From Cellulomonas sp. RIT-PI-Y (GTDB lineage Bacteria; Actinomycetota; Actinomycetes; Actinomycetales; Cellulomonadaceae): DNA of 64,000 nt. The DNA is taken from contig NZ_JANZKP010000002.1 of assembly GCF_025642745.1 (NCBI RefSeq), forward strand, positions 1 to 64,000. Direction: 5' to 3'. Under the pieces are notes generated by a model. It had not been told where the DNA came from, searched no databases, and was given only the letters and a program-made list of their open reading frames with translations. The stretch's first letter is position 1, and each line of letters starts with the position of its first letter. A program made the translations under genes and the position numbers. Positions 25,201-31,965 of the stretch are shown here, piece by piece.

Positions 25201-25816
25201 CCTCGGTTCCCCGCTGACCATCGTCACCCAGTCCAACACCACCACCGACGCCTGGGCCTACGACCCCTACGGTGTCGCCGAGCTGACCGAGCAGTCCGTC
25301 GCGCAGGCCTACACCCCGTTCGCGTTCACCGGCGGGCTCAACGACCGGGTGACCGGGTGGACGCTCAACGGCGCCCGCTACTACGACGCCGGCGAGGGAC
25401 GCTGGACCCAGATGGACACGTTGGACGCGCCACTGGACCCGTCCAACGCCAACCGGTACGCCTACGCGGCGAACAACCCCGTCAACTACGTCGACCCCAC
25501 CGGCAGGATCTCCGCATCGGCCGTCCTGAGCGCCGTTGGCTTTACAGCGAGCGTCATCGGACTCGCCGCGACAGGATTGGGTGCACCCCTCGCCGCGGGT
25601 GCCGCACTCTCGGCGATCGGTACCGCTGCAGACGTCGGATCCAACCTCGTCGCCGGCAACAAGCGAGGAGCGGTCGTTGCTGGGGTCTTCGGAACAGTTA
25701 CCGCTGGTTTCGGGGCAGCTGGCCACTTCCTCGGCGTCTCCCGAGCGGCGGCATTGGGAGTCGAATCGGGCTACACTGCTCTTGGAATCGGCGCCGGTAT
25801 TGCCGCCAACGGCTGA
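22220..25816 (+). CDS. Secreted RHS/YD-repeat polymorphic toxin carrier
   Basis: 1198-aa exported protein with tyrosine-aspartate repeats that build the RHS shell enclosing a variable C-terminal toxin. Seen: a Sec signal peptide (MRGRWHAVVAVSVGALV... ending PAMA-AG), fibronectin-like N-terminal sequence, many YD-type repeats (for example FTYDDRGR, YTYDAANRL) from about residue 330, and the hyperconserved core end with RYYDAGEGRW and NPVNYVDPTG near residue 1090. The last ~100 residues are a Gly/Ala-rich hydrophobic tip with no recognisable nuclease motif. The ATG follows GAGGGGG. Sec export and no type VI genes make it like Bacillus WapA. The 3' end of its core is duplicated three times downstream. 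Confidence 0.9.
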   Translation: MRGRWHAVVAVSVGALVITGAPAMAAGPSDPSGLVVEHSATHTPALVATVSDPDGGTVDGQFFARRSGAATWDLVDGTRVPVVSGGQARVTLPALPAGQGVEWQVAACDATACSAVSALQTVTVQPLLGAGGRKNATTVSFQLGDRTSASVDVGTGNLSVTTAGLTAPGVTGDFPVDLAYNSLAIGSGAAQDQAASPTGWGWLVGSSMRITTEPDGSAVLWSGSGQAVTFLAGVAGFTAPAGITADLVAVAGGGWTLTDHASQQKWTFGADGHATSVADRNANTHTLTYGAGPGLPTSVSATRGGADLAVDLGYEAGRLVELAQGPSGERRTVGLEYDAAGDLVRATDAVGRETTFTYVDHLLTEVTAPGRPATQFTYDDRGRVITVAQNFGDSWTRFAYTSDTETLVSDPESDGPGSPQAGPHTTYTLTSDMLGRVAKTVDAEGRERSATYTPNIDPATQVQGSGTGAQTTSYGYDANDGESLTDVTTQGGAATTYEYANTDAASKYSPSAMTDDAGNSSLYTYNGTGNQLSSTDALAAEATLTYNPDGTVATATAPGNTGNPTSYGYDADHQLISIAPPTGTTLGVREMTYDAYGRLATATDGAGETTTYSYDDLDLLLGVDYASTTQHPDIAFDYDAAGRLSYREDVSGTTLYSYDGLSRLTSRVHSMDDETVEYGYDKSSRLKTTTSDGGVTEYLYDDAGVQIAQVTRLNGDEAWTRFAIDDKGRRTDTWMRTNEDNTAWAAHSHTDYDAAGRVSGITAESALWGSDITPVVDITYCHTAGTAAPDCTGAPADDRSLIQWRRDNLTGQAAAYTYDAANRLTGVNVSAGTDPDGNPIPAEVYSYTYDARGNRLTATGPDGTQTRTYNAASQTTTAGFVYDGAGNLIEDPEAGELEYTPGGQLASVDNADGVSTYEYAGLGNNELVGQKDPNGGYTYRYAYGRTNAQGKPVIESVYHSGSRVYLENDANGTPLLMRGASGDLEGQSMYIYDNLGSPLTIVTQSNTTTDAWAYDPYGVAELTEQSVAQAYTPFAFTGGLNDRVTGWTLNGARYYDAGEGRWTQMDTLDAPLDPSNANRYAYAANNPVNYVDPTGRISASAVLSAVGFTASVIGLAATGLGAPLAAGAALSAIGTAADVGSNLVAGNKRGAVVAGVFGTVTAGFGAAGHFLGVSRAAALGVESGYTALGIGAGIAANG
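25295..25502 (+). repeat. RHS core 3' end, copy 1
   Basis: The 3' end of the RHS core, from SVAQAYTPFAF to the DPTG codons. It recurs almost identically at 25960-26167 (offset 665 bases) and in partial form at 26785-26883 and 27476-27591. Such duplication is how RHS tips are swapped by homologous recombination. Confidence 0.9.
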
Positions 25817-25830
25817 ATGGAGAATTTGCC

Positions 25831-25938
25831 ATGACTTCCGCAGCTGGTCGCTGGCCGGTATTGACAATTACTGTCTTCTTGCTTGTTGTCGTCGGTTCAT
25901 TCTTGTGGTTGTTCATCAAGGGGCGCGGCAAGAAGTAG
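25831..25938 (+). CDS. 35-aa membrane peptide, candidate immunity
   Basis: Tiny single-pass membrane protein beginning MTSAAGRWPVLTITVFLL and ending FIKGRGKK, so N-terminus, one helix of about 20 residues and a basic tail. GGAG lies upstream of the ATG, 14 bases after the RHS stop. Its DNA is visibly AT-richer than the core, as for transferred tip cassettes. Position directly after a toxin tip is where an immunity gene is expected, and a membrane peptide would suit a hydrophobic tip that attacks membranes. No family was recognised; function is inference from position. Confidence 0.5.
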   Translation: MTSAAGRWPVLTITVFLLVVVGSFLWLFIKGRGKK

Positions 25939-25956
25939 CGCAGGAAGTTCGGTGGG

Positions 25957-26442
25957 GTGTCCGTCGCGCAGGCCTACACCCCGTTCGCGTTCACCGGCGG
26001 GCTCAACGACCGGGTCACCGGGTGGACCCTCAACGGCGCCCGGTACTACGACGCCGGCGAGGGACGCTGGACACAGATGGACACGTTGGACGCGCCACTG
26101 GACCCGTCCAACGCCAACCGGTACGCCTACGCGGCCAACAACCCTGTCAACTTCACCGACCCCACCGGGCTCGCCTCTATCCGCTGCACTGGCGCAGGGA
26201 TCGCGGGCGGGCTATTGGGAGGGATCGTCGGAGCGGGACTTGGTGCAGCTGCAGGTGTAGGTGGAATCGGCGTCGGAGGGGCTCTCGGTGCCGGGATAGG
26301 CGCTGGTTTTGTTGAGGGGGCTTGCTCCAGCACGCGACGAACACGAGGCGGAAGAGCGCTGGACGGGCTCGCAGGAGCAGGATGGGCTCTCATTGGTGCC
26401 GGTGCCGCCGCCTCCGGCCCTGCGCTGATGAGCACGAGCTGA
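25957..26442 (+). CDS. Orphan RHS C-terminal cassette 2
   Basis: 161-aa product starting inside the RHS core: SVAQAYTPFAF through NPVNFTDPTG, then a new tip. The core part is nearly identical to that of the main gene. The tip starts SIRCTGAG, is Gly/Ala-rich, and ends with GACSSTRRTRGGRALDG and a hydrophobic segment. GTG at 25957 with AGGAAG upstream could allow independent translation, but it lacks the signal peptide and shell. It is best read as a silent donor tip that can recombine onto the full gene. The tip resembles that of cassette 3. Confidence 0.75.
   Translation: MSVAQAYTPFAFTGGLNDRVTGWTLNGARYYDAGEGRWTQMDTLDAPLDPSNANRYAYAANNPVNFTDPTGLASIRCTGAGIAGGLLGGIVGAGLGAAAGVGGIGVGGALGAGIGAGFVEGACSSTRRTRGGRALDGLAGAGWALIGAGAAASGPALMSTS
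25960..26167 (+). repeat. RHS core 3' end, copy 2
   Basis: About 208 bases nearly identical to 25295-25502, differing by scattered, mostly silent changes. It gives the homology needed to swap cassette 2 onto the full-length gene. Confidence 0.9.
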
Positions 26443-26550
26443 GGGACGCCCGCCACCTGTCAGCGGTCTACGGTGCATAGATCCAGCAAGCGCAGAACTG
26501 AACGTCAAAGACGAAGACCGACATCCCGACCGCGGACCGCGGAGGTCGCT

Positions 26551-26727
26551 GTGAGGGCACTTCAGATCATTGTGGGCTTCCTCGTCCTGATCGCTGGCGT
26601 CTCGCTGTGCGTCCAGGCGGAGCCCTTGCTCCTACGGATCATCGGGCTGTCTGTGACGAGCGTCGGTGCGTGGAACCTCTCAAGCGGAATACGCCGACAG
26701 GTCGAGAACTCCAGCAACAAGCGCTGA
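26551..26727 (+). CDS. 58-aa two-helix membrane protein, candidate immunity
   Basis: Small protein beginning with a GTG after GGAGG at 5-base spacing. Seen: a first hydrophobic helix (ALQIIVGFLVLIAGVSLC) and a second around LLRIIGLSVTSVGAW, then a polar tail. An upstream ATG at 26473 in the same frame would add an Arg-rich leader without a ribosome site, so the GTG is preferred. It sits directly after tip cassette 2, the expected place for that tip's immunity gene. No family recognised; the role is inferred from location and membrane nature. Confidence 0.55.
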   Translation: MRALQIIVGFLVLIAGVSLCVQAEPLLLRIIGLSVTSVGAWNLSSGIRRQVENSSNKR

Positions 26728-26784
26728 TGGATCGTTCGGCGGGCGATGGAGCAGCTCTCGCCGGACCGACGATAGTGACCAGTG

Positions 26785-27124
26785 GCAGATGGACGCCCCC
26801 GGATGCTCCCTAGGACCCGTCCAACGCCGACCGGTGCGCCTACGCCACCAACAACCCCGTCAACTACGTCGACCCCACCGGGCAGAGAGCGTCAGGTGCA
26901 ACGTTGCAGGACTCGCTGCAGGAATCGGGCTGACCGATGGTCCCGGAGGAGCGGTGATAGGCGGATCAGTCGGTTCCACGCTGGCGGCCGGGTTCACGAC
27001 AGGTGCTTGTTCCAGCACGAAGACGACACCGGGCGGACGCGCCGCTGACGGAGCCGCCGGCGCTCAGTGGGGAGTCAGCGGGTTAATCGCGGGTGCCGCC
27101 GGCGCGAGCTTGGTTACGTCATGA
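26785..27124 (+). pseudogene. Degenerate RHS tip cassette 3
   Basis: Remnant of a third core-plus-tip cassette. The core stretch (DPSNADRCAYATNNPVNYVDPTG) is readable but is in a different frame from both the QMD just before it and the tip just after it, so at least two frameshifts separate them. A one-base deletion lies at the DPTG/tip junction relative to cassette 2. The tip itself is open: ESVRCNVAGLAAG, then GACSSTKTTPGGRAADG, homologous to tip 2. It ends at an ATGA shared with the next gene. Confidence 0.7.
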
Positions 27125-27435
27125 TGGCTGACATGGAAAACGCAAGATTGGCAATCTCTCGGACCGACGACACCGCCGGTGGTATTCGGCGGGTGCAGGT
27201 CCTGGTCGACGGCAGAACGGCCGGCTACGTCCGACCGGGAGAGACCGTCGAGCTTGAGGTCGAGCCGGGCGTCCACGAGGTTCAGACGAAGATGGACTGG
27301 ACAACCTCGCCTCCGCTGACCATCGATGCTGCTGCCGGGACGACAACGCACCTTCGGACTACTTTTCCATGGTCGGCACTATGGAACATGATCCTGTCTC
27401 CTCGTACGACCTTGTTGCTGGAGCAGATCCACTGA
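27121..27435 (+). CDS. PEGA-like small protein, candidate immunity
   Basis: 104-aa soluble-looking protein. Seen: a RRVQVLVDGRTAGYVRPGE segment followed by VELEVEPGVHEVQ, a beta-sandwich pattern like PEGA or similar small surface domains, and a hydrophobic SALWNMILSPRTTLLL C-terminus that could be membrane-attached. Its ATG overlaps the stop of tip cassette 3 as ATGA, so tip and gene would be translationally coupled, which is the usual toxin/immunity layout. Alternative ATGs at 27124 and 27133 exist. Function is not known. Confidence 0.55.
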   Translation: MMADMENARLAISRTDDTAGGIRRVQVLVDGRTAGYVRPGETVELEVEPGVHEVQTKMDWTTSPPLTIDAAAGTTTHLRTTFPWSALWNMILSPRTTLLLEQIH

Positions 27436-27451
27436 GGCACGTGACGCGCCC

Positions 27452-27823
27452 ATGGTGAGGCAGCTTCGTGCGCACGTGACCGAGCAGTCCGTCGCGCAGG
27501 CCTACACTCCGTTCGCGTTCCCCGGCGGGCTCAACGACACCCTCGTCGCACCAGCGGACCCCTCCAACGCCAACCGGTACGCCTACGCCGCCCAGCTGGC
27601 GCTGCCGGGGGTGCCGGAGGCGTGGACGTTCTACCCGAGCCAGGACCTCGACGGCCGGAACCGGTGGAACGTCTACCCATTGAACGGGGCCCCGGACTCC
27701 GCGATCGACTACGGCGGGGATCTGCAGAACGGGAGCTTCCCGCTCGTTGCGGGTGCCGAACTGCAGCAGCCGCCCATTCCGTTCGCCAAGGCGCCCGAGG
27801 TCACCCAGCTCACCAGGGACTGA
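27452..27823 (+). CDS. Orphan RHS cassette 4, internally deleted
   Basis: 123-aa frame carrying TEQSVAQAYTPFAFPGGLND from the RHS core, then a gap removing about 30 core residues (the RYYD...QMD part), then DPSNANRYAYAA, and an unrelated C-terminus starting LALPGVPEAWTFYPSQ with no DPTG junction. The new part is polar, with WNVYPLNGAPDSAIDYGGD, and has no recognised family. The frame is open throughout. It is a rearranged fragment, perhaps the end of the tip array; whether it is expressed is doubtful. Confidence 0.55.
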   Translation: MVRQLRAHVTEQSVAQAYTPFAFPGGLNDTLVAPADPSNANRYAYAAQLALPGVPEAWTFYPSQDLDGRNRWNVYPLNGAPDSAIDYGGDLQNGSFPLVAGAELQQPPIPFAKAPEVTQLTRD

Positions 27824-27947
27824 AGTCCTACATTCGCGGGCGTGACGTCGCCCAAGTCGACGGCTCTCGCGCAGGCGGTGGGCAACCCGTAGGACTTTGT
27901 GCCCAGAATCACGCAGTCCTGAGTCGACCCGGGCACATCCGCGGAAC

Positions 27948-27953
27948 TACCGT
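27948..27953 (+). promoter_or_regulatory. Candidate -10 for leaderless ndh
   Basis: TACCGT ends seven bases before the ATG at 27961, so transcription could start at the start codon. No other ribosome site is at proper spacing. Matches the TANNNT pattern only. Confidence 0.35.
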
Positions 27954-27960
27954 AGAAGGC

Positions 27961-29388
27961 ATGCCTCAGTCCTCTGCGTCCGCGAGCGCCAAGCCGCGCA
28001 AGGTGCCCCGCATCCTGATCCTCGGTGGCGGGACGGTCGGGCTCTATTCGGCCCAGCGCCTGCGCCGGCGTCTCGGCCACCGCGAGGCCGCCATCGTGAT
28101 GGTGGATCCGCGTCCGTACATGACCTACGCGCCGTTCCTGCCGGAGGCCGCCGCGGGGTCGATCGACGCCCGCCACGTCGTCGCGCCGCACGTGCGGGCG
28201 CTCAAGGGCGTGGACGTGCTCCAGGGCAAGGTCTCCGAGATCAAGCACGGCGACCGCACGGTGCAGATCACCCCGGAGGAGGGCGACCCGTACTGGGTCA
28301 CCTACGACCACCTGATCGTCGGCCTGGGCTCGGTCGCCCGCACCCTGCCGATCCCCGGTCTGGCGGAGGAGGCGATCGGCTTCAAGAACGTGGAGGAGGC
28401 CATCGCGGTCCGGAACCACGTCCTGGGCCGGATCGACCTGGCGTCCTCCACCTGGGACGCGGACCTGCGCAAGCGGATGCTGACCTTCACCTTCGTCGGC
28501 GGCGGCTTCGCCGGGGTCGAGGCGATCGCCGAGGTCGAGGACATGGCCCGCGACGCCGTGCGCCAGTACGCCTCGCTGGAGGAGTCCGACCTGCGCTTCG
28601 TGCTGGTCGAGGGTTCGCGCCGCATCCTGCCCGAGGTGTCCGAGGAGCTCGGTGGCTACACCCTGGAGCAGCTGCGCAAGCGCGGCATCGAGGTGTTCCT
28701 GTCCACCTTCCTGAACTCCTGCGTCGACGGCCACGTGGTGCTCTCGGACAAGACCGAGTTCGACTCCGAGACCATCGTCTGGACCGCCGGTGTGAAGGCC
28801 AACCCGGTGCTGGCCAACTCCGACCTGCCGCTGGACAAGCTGGGCCGCGTCACGGCCCTGGCCACCCTGCAGATCGCCGACGAGACCGGCAACATCGTCC
28901 CGGACGCCTACGTCGCCGGTGACTGCGCCGCCGTGCCGGACCTGTACAACCCGGGCGCGTTCTGCCCGCCGAACGCCCAGCACGCGCTGCGCCAGGCCAA
29001 GCACCTGGCCGACAACCTCGCGCTGGTGCTCCGCTCCGCGCAGCCGACCGAGTACAAGCACAAGAACGTCGGGGCGGTGGCCTCGCTCGGCATGTACAAG
29101 GGCGTCGCCCAGATGTTCGGCAAGATCAAGGTCCGCGGCTTCTTCGCCTGGGTGCTGCACCGCACGTACCACGTGATGGCCATGCCGACCTGGAACCGCA
29201 AGATCAACATCATGGCCGGGTGGACCGCCAACCTGCTGTGGCGCCGCGAGGTCGTCCCGCTGGGGTCGATCCACGACCCGCGCGCGGAGTTCCGCGCCGC
29301 GTCCGTGCCGCCGAAGCCGAAGGCCGCCCCGGCCGAGGACCACAGCCCGGTCCCCGGCACGGAGGCGAAGGCCCCGGCCAAGGCTTGA
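27961..29388 (+). CDS. ndh: Type II NADH dehydrogenase
   Basis: Non-proton-pumping, membrane-bound flavoprotein passing electrons from NADH to quinone. 475 aa. Seen: the FAD motif ILILGGGTVGLYSAQRL, the second (NADH) motif FTFVGGGFAGVEAIAEVE near residue 182, VWTAGVKANP, and the AYVAGDCAAVPD motif binding FAD near residue 317. The C-terminus has a hydrophobic/amphipathic anchoring stretch and a Pro/Ala/Lys tail. It follows the RHS array but is a chromosomal respiratory gene. A strong hairpin follows. Confidence 0.93.
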   Translation: MPQSSASASAKPRKVPRILILGGGTVGLYSAQRLRRRLGHREAAIVMVDPRPYMTYAPFLPEAAAGSIDARHVVAPHVRALKGVDVLQGKVSEIKHGDRTVQITPEEGDPYWVTYDHLIVGLGSVARTLPIPGLAEEAIGFKNVEEAIAVRNHVLGRIDLASSTWDADLRKRMLTFTFVGGGFAGVEAIAEVEDMARDAVRQYASLEESDLRFVLVEGSRRILPEVSEELGGYTLEQLRKRGIEVFLSTFLNSCVDGHVVLSDKTEFDSETIVWTAGVKANPVLANSDLPLDKLGRVTALATLQIADETGNIVPDAYVAGDCAAVPDLYNPGAFCPPNAQHALRQAKHLADNLALVLRSAQPTEYKHKNVGAVASLGMYKGVAQMFGKIKVRGFFAWVLHRTYHVMAMPTWNRKINIMAGWTANLLWRREVVPLGSIHDPRAEFRAASVPPKPKAAPAEDHSPVPGTEAKAPAKA

Positions 29389-29400
29389 CCTGCGCTCGAA

Positions 29401-29431
29401 CGCCCCGCACATCCCGGTGATGTGCGGGGCG
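29401..29431 (+). terminator. Terminator after ndh
   Basis: CGCCCCGCACATC-CCGGT-GATGTGCGGGGCG: a perfect 13-bp stem with a 5-base loop, beginning 13 bases after the ndh stop. Confidence 0.85.
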
Positions 29432-29460
29432 TCGTCGTGTCTGCGGCAGGATGAGTGCGC

Positions 29461-29534
29461 GCCCCCGTAGCCCAATCGGCAGAGGCAGTCGGCTTAAACC
29501 CGATCCAGTGTGGGTTCGAACCCCACCGGGGGCA
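29461..29534 (+). tRNA. tRNA with anticodon UAA, short variable loop
   Basis: 74-base cloverleaf. Seen: acceptor GCCCCCG pairing with CGGGGGC, anticodon stem GTCGG/CCGAT with one G-T pair, loop CTTAAAC giving anticodon TAA, T stem GTGGG/CCCAC with TTCGAAC loop, discriminator A. CCA is not encoded (CCT follows). The D stem has three good pairs and one mismatch. UAA reads leucine UUA, but the variable region is only CCAGT (5 bases), whereas bacterial tRNA-Leu has a long variable arm. The identity is therefore uncertain: leucine-reading anticodon on a class I body. Confidence 0.85.
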
Positions 29535-29564
29535 CCTCCGCCACTACCAAGCTATAGCGCGGCA

Positions 29565-29585
29565 GGGGTCTTGCGGCAAGGCCCC
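29565..29585 (+). promoter_or_regulatory. Rifamycin-associated element (RAE)
   Basis: GGGGTCTTGCGGCAAGGCCCC, an imperfect inverted repeat extended by CA/TG flanks. It differs by about one base from the RAE consensus as I recall it (GGGGCTTGCGGCAAGGCC). RAEs occur in actinobacteria upstream of rifamycin-resistance genes, including helR, and drive induction by rifamycins. Here it lies 63 bases before the HelR-like gene. TATAGC at 29553-29558 is a possible -10. Confidence 0.8.
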
Positions 29586-29647
29586 CCTGCCGGTCCAGAC
29601 TCTCCGGCCGGACCCGCCACCGTGGCGCGGTCCGACCGGAGGAACCC

Positions 29648-31753
29648 GTGTCCGCTGTCTTCGACCTGCCCGCCATCCGTGCCGCCAAGTCCGACCCCGC
29701 CCTGATCGCCGAGGACCAGCGTCGCCTCGCCGCGATCGAGGACACCCTCACCGGATCGATCGCCGACCTGACCGCGCGGCTGGACGCCGCCCGCCGGGCT
29801 CCCGGTGGGCACGGCACCGCGGCCCTGGAACGTGACCAGGAGATCCACCGGCTCAATGCCCGACTGCGGCTGCTGCGGCGGTTCGGGCTGGACCTCTGCC
29901 TCGGCCGGATGGTGCCGGCCGACGGTTCCGCTCCGGTGTACATCGGGCGGATCGGGCTCACCGACCCGGACGGTCGGCGGCTGCTGGTCGACTGGCGGTC
30001 CGCGGTGGCCGAGCCGTTCTTCGGGGCCACGCACGCCGACCCGATGGGCCTGGCCAGTCGTCGCCGGTACCGCTGGACCGAGGGCCGGATCACCGACTAC
30101 TGGGACGAGGTCTTCGACGCCGGCCAGTGGGACCACCACGCGGCGCTGGACGACCAGTCGGCGTTCATCGCCAGCCTGGCCGGGTCGCGGTCGGCGCGGA
30201 TGCGGGACGTGCTCGGGACCATCCAGGCCGATCAGGACGCGATCATCCGCGCAGGCTCTCAGGGGGCGCTGGTGGTGGACGGCGGTCCGGGCACCGGCAA
30301 GACGGTGGTCGCCCTGCATCGCACCGCGTATCTGCTGTACGCCGACCCGCGGTGGGGGCATCGACGCGGCGGGGTGCTGTTCGTCGGACCGAGCCGGCCG
30401 TATCTGTCCTACGTCGGCGACGTGCTGCCCGGTCTGGGCGAGGAGGGGGTGACCGCCTGCACGCTGCGCGACCTGGTGCCCGAGGGGGCTCGTGCGCTCG
30501 AGGAGCTCGACCCGGAGGCGGCCCGGCTCAAGGCGGACGTCCGGATGGTGGCGGCGATCGAGCCGGCGGTGCGGTTCTACGAGCGCCCGCCCGAGGACGG
30601 CACCACCGTGCTGGACGACGTCCGGCTCAGCCCCGCCGACTGGGCGGAGGCGATCGACGGTGTCGAACCGGGCACTCCGCACAACGAGGCCCGGGACCAG
30701 GTGCGGGATGCGCTGGTCGCCGTCGTCCGGGACCGGGCCGACGTCTCGGTGACCCGGGCGCGGCAGGCACTGCGTCCCGGGTTGGACCGCTGGTGGCCGA
30801 TCCTCGACCCGCACGACCTGGTGGCCGACCTGTGGGAGGTCCCGGCCTACCTGCGGCTGTGCGCGCCCTGGCTCGACGCGGACCAGCGGGCGGTGCTGCG
30901 TCGCGCCGACCCGCGGGCCTGGACGGTGCCGGACCTGCCGCTGCTGGACGCGGCCCGGATGCGGCTCGGCGACCCGGAGCAGTCCGCCCACCAGGAGGCG
31001 CGGGACGCCACCGTCGCCACCGAGCGCGCCCGGATGTCCGACGTGATCGACGACCTGATCGCCGCCGACGACTCCACGCTGAGGGTGATGACCATGCTCC
31101 GCGACGACGACCTGCGCGACGCCCTGGTCGACGACACCGTGCTGCCGGTCGCCGAACCCGACCGGCTGGCCGGGCCGTTCGCGCACGTGGTGGTGGACGA
31201 GGCGCAGGAGCTCACCGACGCCGAGTGGCGGATGCTGCTCTCCCGCTGTCCGTCCCGGAGCCTCACCGTGGTCGGCGATCGGGCCCAGGCCCGGCACGGC
31301 TTCGCCGAGTCCTGGGCCGACCGCCTGCACCGGGTGGGGCTCGACCGGGTCGAGGTGGCAGCGTTGACCGTGAACTACCGCACCCCGGCCGAGGTGATGG
31401 CCGAGGCCGAGCGGGCGATCCGGGAGGCGGTGCCGGAGGCGAATGTCCCGACCTCGGTGCGGGAGACCGGGCGCCCGGTCCGCCACGGGCCGGCGGCGGG
31501 ACTGGGCGCGATGGTCGACGAGTGGCTGGCGACGCACGAGGGGACAGCCGCAGTGATCGGCGCCCCCGGGTACCGCTCCACCGACGGCCGGGTCAGCTCA
31601 CTGTCCCCGGCCCTGGCCAAGGGCCTGGAGTTCGACCTGGTCGTGGTCGTCGACCCCGCACGGTTCGGCGCCGGGGTCGAGGGAGCCGTCGACCGGTACG
31701 TGGCGATGACCCGGGCCACCGGTGACCTGGTGCTGCTGGAGACTCAGCCCTGA
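29648..31753 (+). CDS. helR: HelR/HelD-like RNA polymerase-recycling ATPase
   Basis: 701-aa superfamily 1 helicase-like motor that displaces rifamycin-bound or stalled RNA polymerase. Seen: an N-terminal charged coiled coil (to about residue 75), the family segment PVYIGRIGLTD and VDWRSAVAEPFF, Walker A GGPGTGKTVVALH near residue 217, Walker B VVVDEAQELTD near residue 515, VGDRAQARHGF, and VNYRTPAEVM. The GTG is preceded by GGAGG. An RAE upstream supports HelR rather than a general HelD. It ends by overlapping the convergent holin gene by ten bases. Established role of HelR: rifamycin tolerance. Confidence 0.88.
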   Translation: MSAVFDLPAIRAAKSDPALIAEDQRRLAAIEDTLTGSIADLTARLDAARRAPGGHGTAALERDQEIHRLNARLRLLRRFGLDLCLGRMVPADGSAPVYIGRIGLTDPDGRRLLVDWRSAVAEPFFGATHADPMGLASRRRYRWTEGRITDYWDEVFDAGQWDHHAALDDQSAFIASLAGSRSARMRDVLGTIQADQDAIIRAGSQGALVVDGGPGTGKTVVALHRTAYLLYADPRWGHRRGGVLFVGPSRPYLSYVGDVLPGLGEEGVTACTLRDLVPEGARALEELDPEAARLKADVRMVAAIEPAVRFYERPPEDGTTVLDDVRLSPADWAEAIDGVEPGTPHNEARDQVRDALVAVVRDRADVSVTRARQALRPGLDRWWPILDPHDLVADLWEVPAYLRLCAPWLDADQRAVLRRADPRAWTVPDLPLLDAARMRLGDPEQSAHQEARDATVATERARMSDVIDDLIAADDSTLRVMTMLRDDDLRDALVDDTVLPVAEPDRLAGPFAHVVVDEAQELTDAEWRMLLSRCPSRSLTVVGDRAQARHGFAESWADRLHRVGLDRVEVAALTVNYRTPAEVMAEAERAIREAVPEANVPTSVRETGRPVRHGPAAGLGAMVDEWLATHEGTAAVIGAPGYRSTDGRVSSLSPALAKGLEFDLVVVVDPARFGAGVEGAVDRYVAMTRATGDLVLLETQP

Positions 31754-31965
31754 ACCCGGTCCACCGGGCTGACCCTCGACCGCGCCCACAGCGTGGTGAC
31801 CGCCTCGATCAGCGCGTAGAGCGCGGCGATCACGGCGAGCACCCGGCCCTGCACCTCGGCGGAGACGCCCAGCCCGATCGCGGCGGCCAGCACGAACACC
31901 GCCCGAGCCACCGCCTGCACGGCGACGGGCTCCAGCGCCACGATCCGGCGCAGCAGTTCTTTCAT
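31744..31965 (-). CDS. Small holin-like protein
   Basis: 73-aa protein: short basic N-terminus MKELLRRIVALEP, a first hydrophobic helix (VARAVFVLAAAIGLGV) and a second (VLAVIAALYALIEAV), then a charged tail. Length and topology resemble phage holins, and it directly follows the endolysin: the ATG overlaps the endolysin stop as TGATG. Last gene of the tail cluster. Expected job: permeabilise the membrane so endolysin reaches the wall and particles are released. Assigned by topology and location, not motif. Confidence 0.7.
   Translation of the reverse strand: MKELLRRIVALEPVAVQAVARAVFVLAAAIGLGVSAEVQGRVLAVIAALYALIEAVTTLWARSRVSPVDRVQG

Noticed and set aside
22220-25816. RHS as a type VI secretion effector
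   Set aside because: The protein has a Sec signal peptide, there is no PAAR/VgrG domain, and no type VI gene is nearby.
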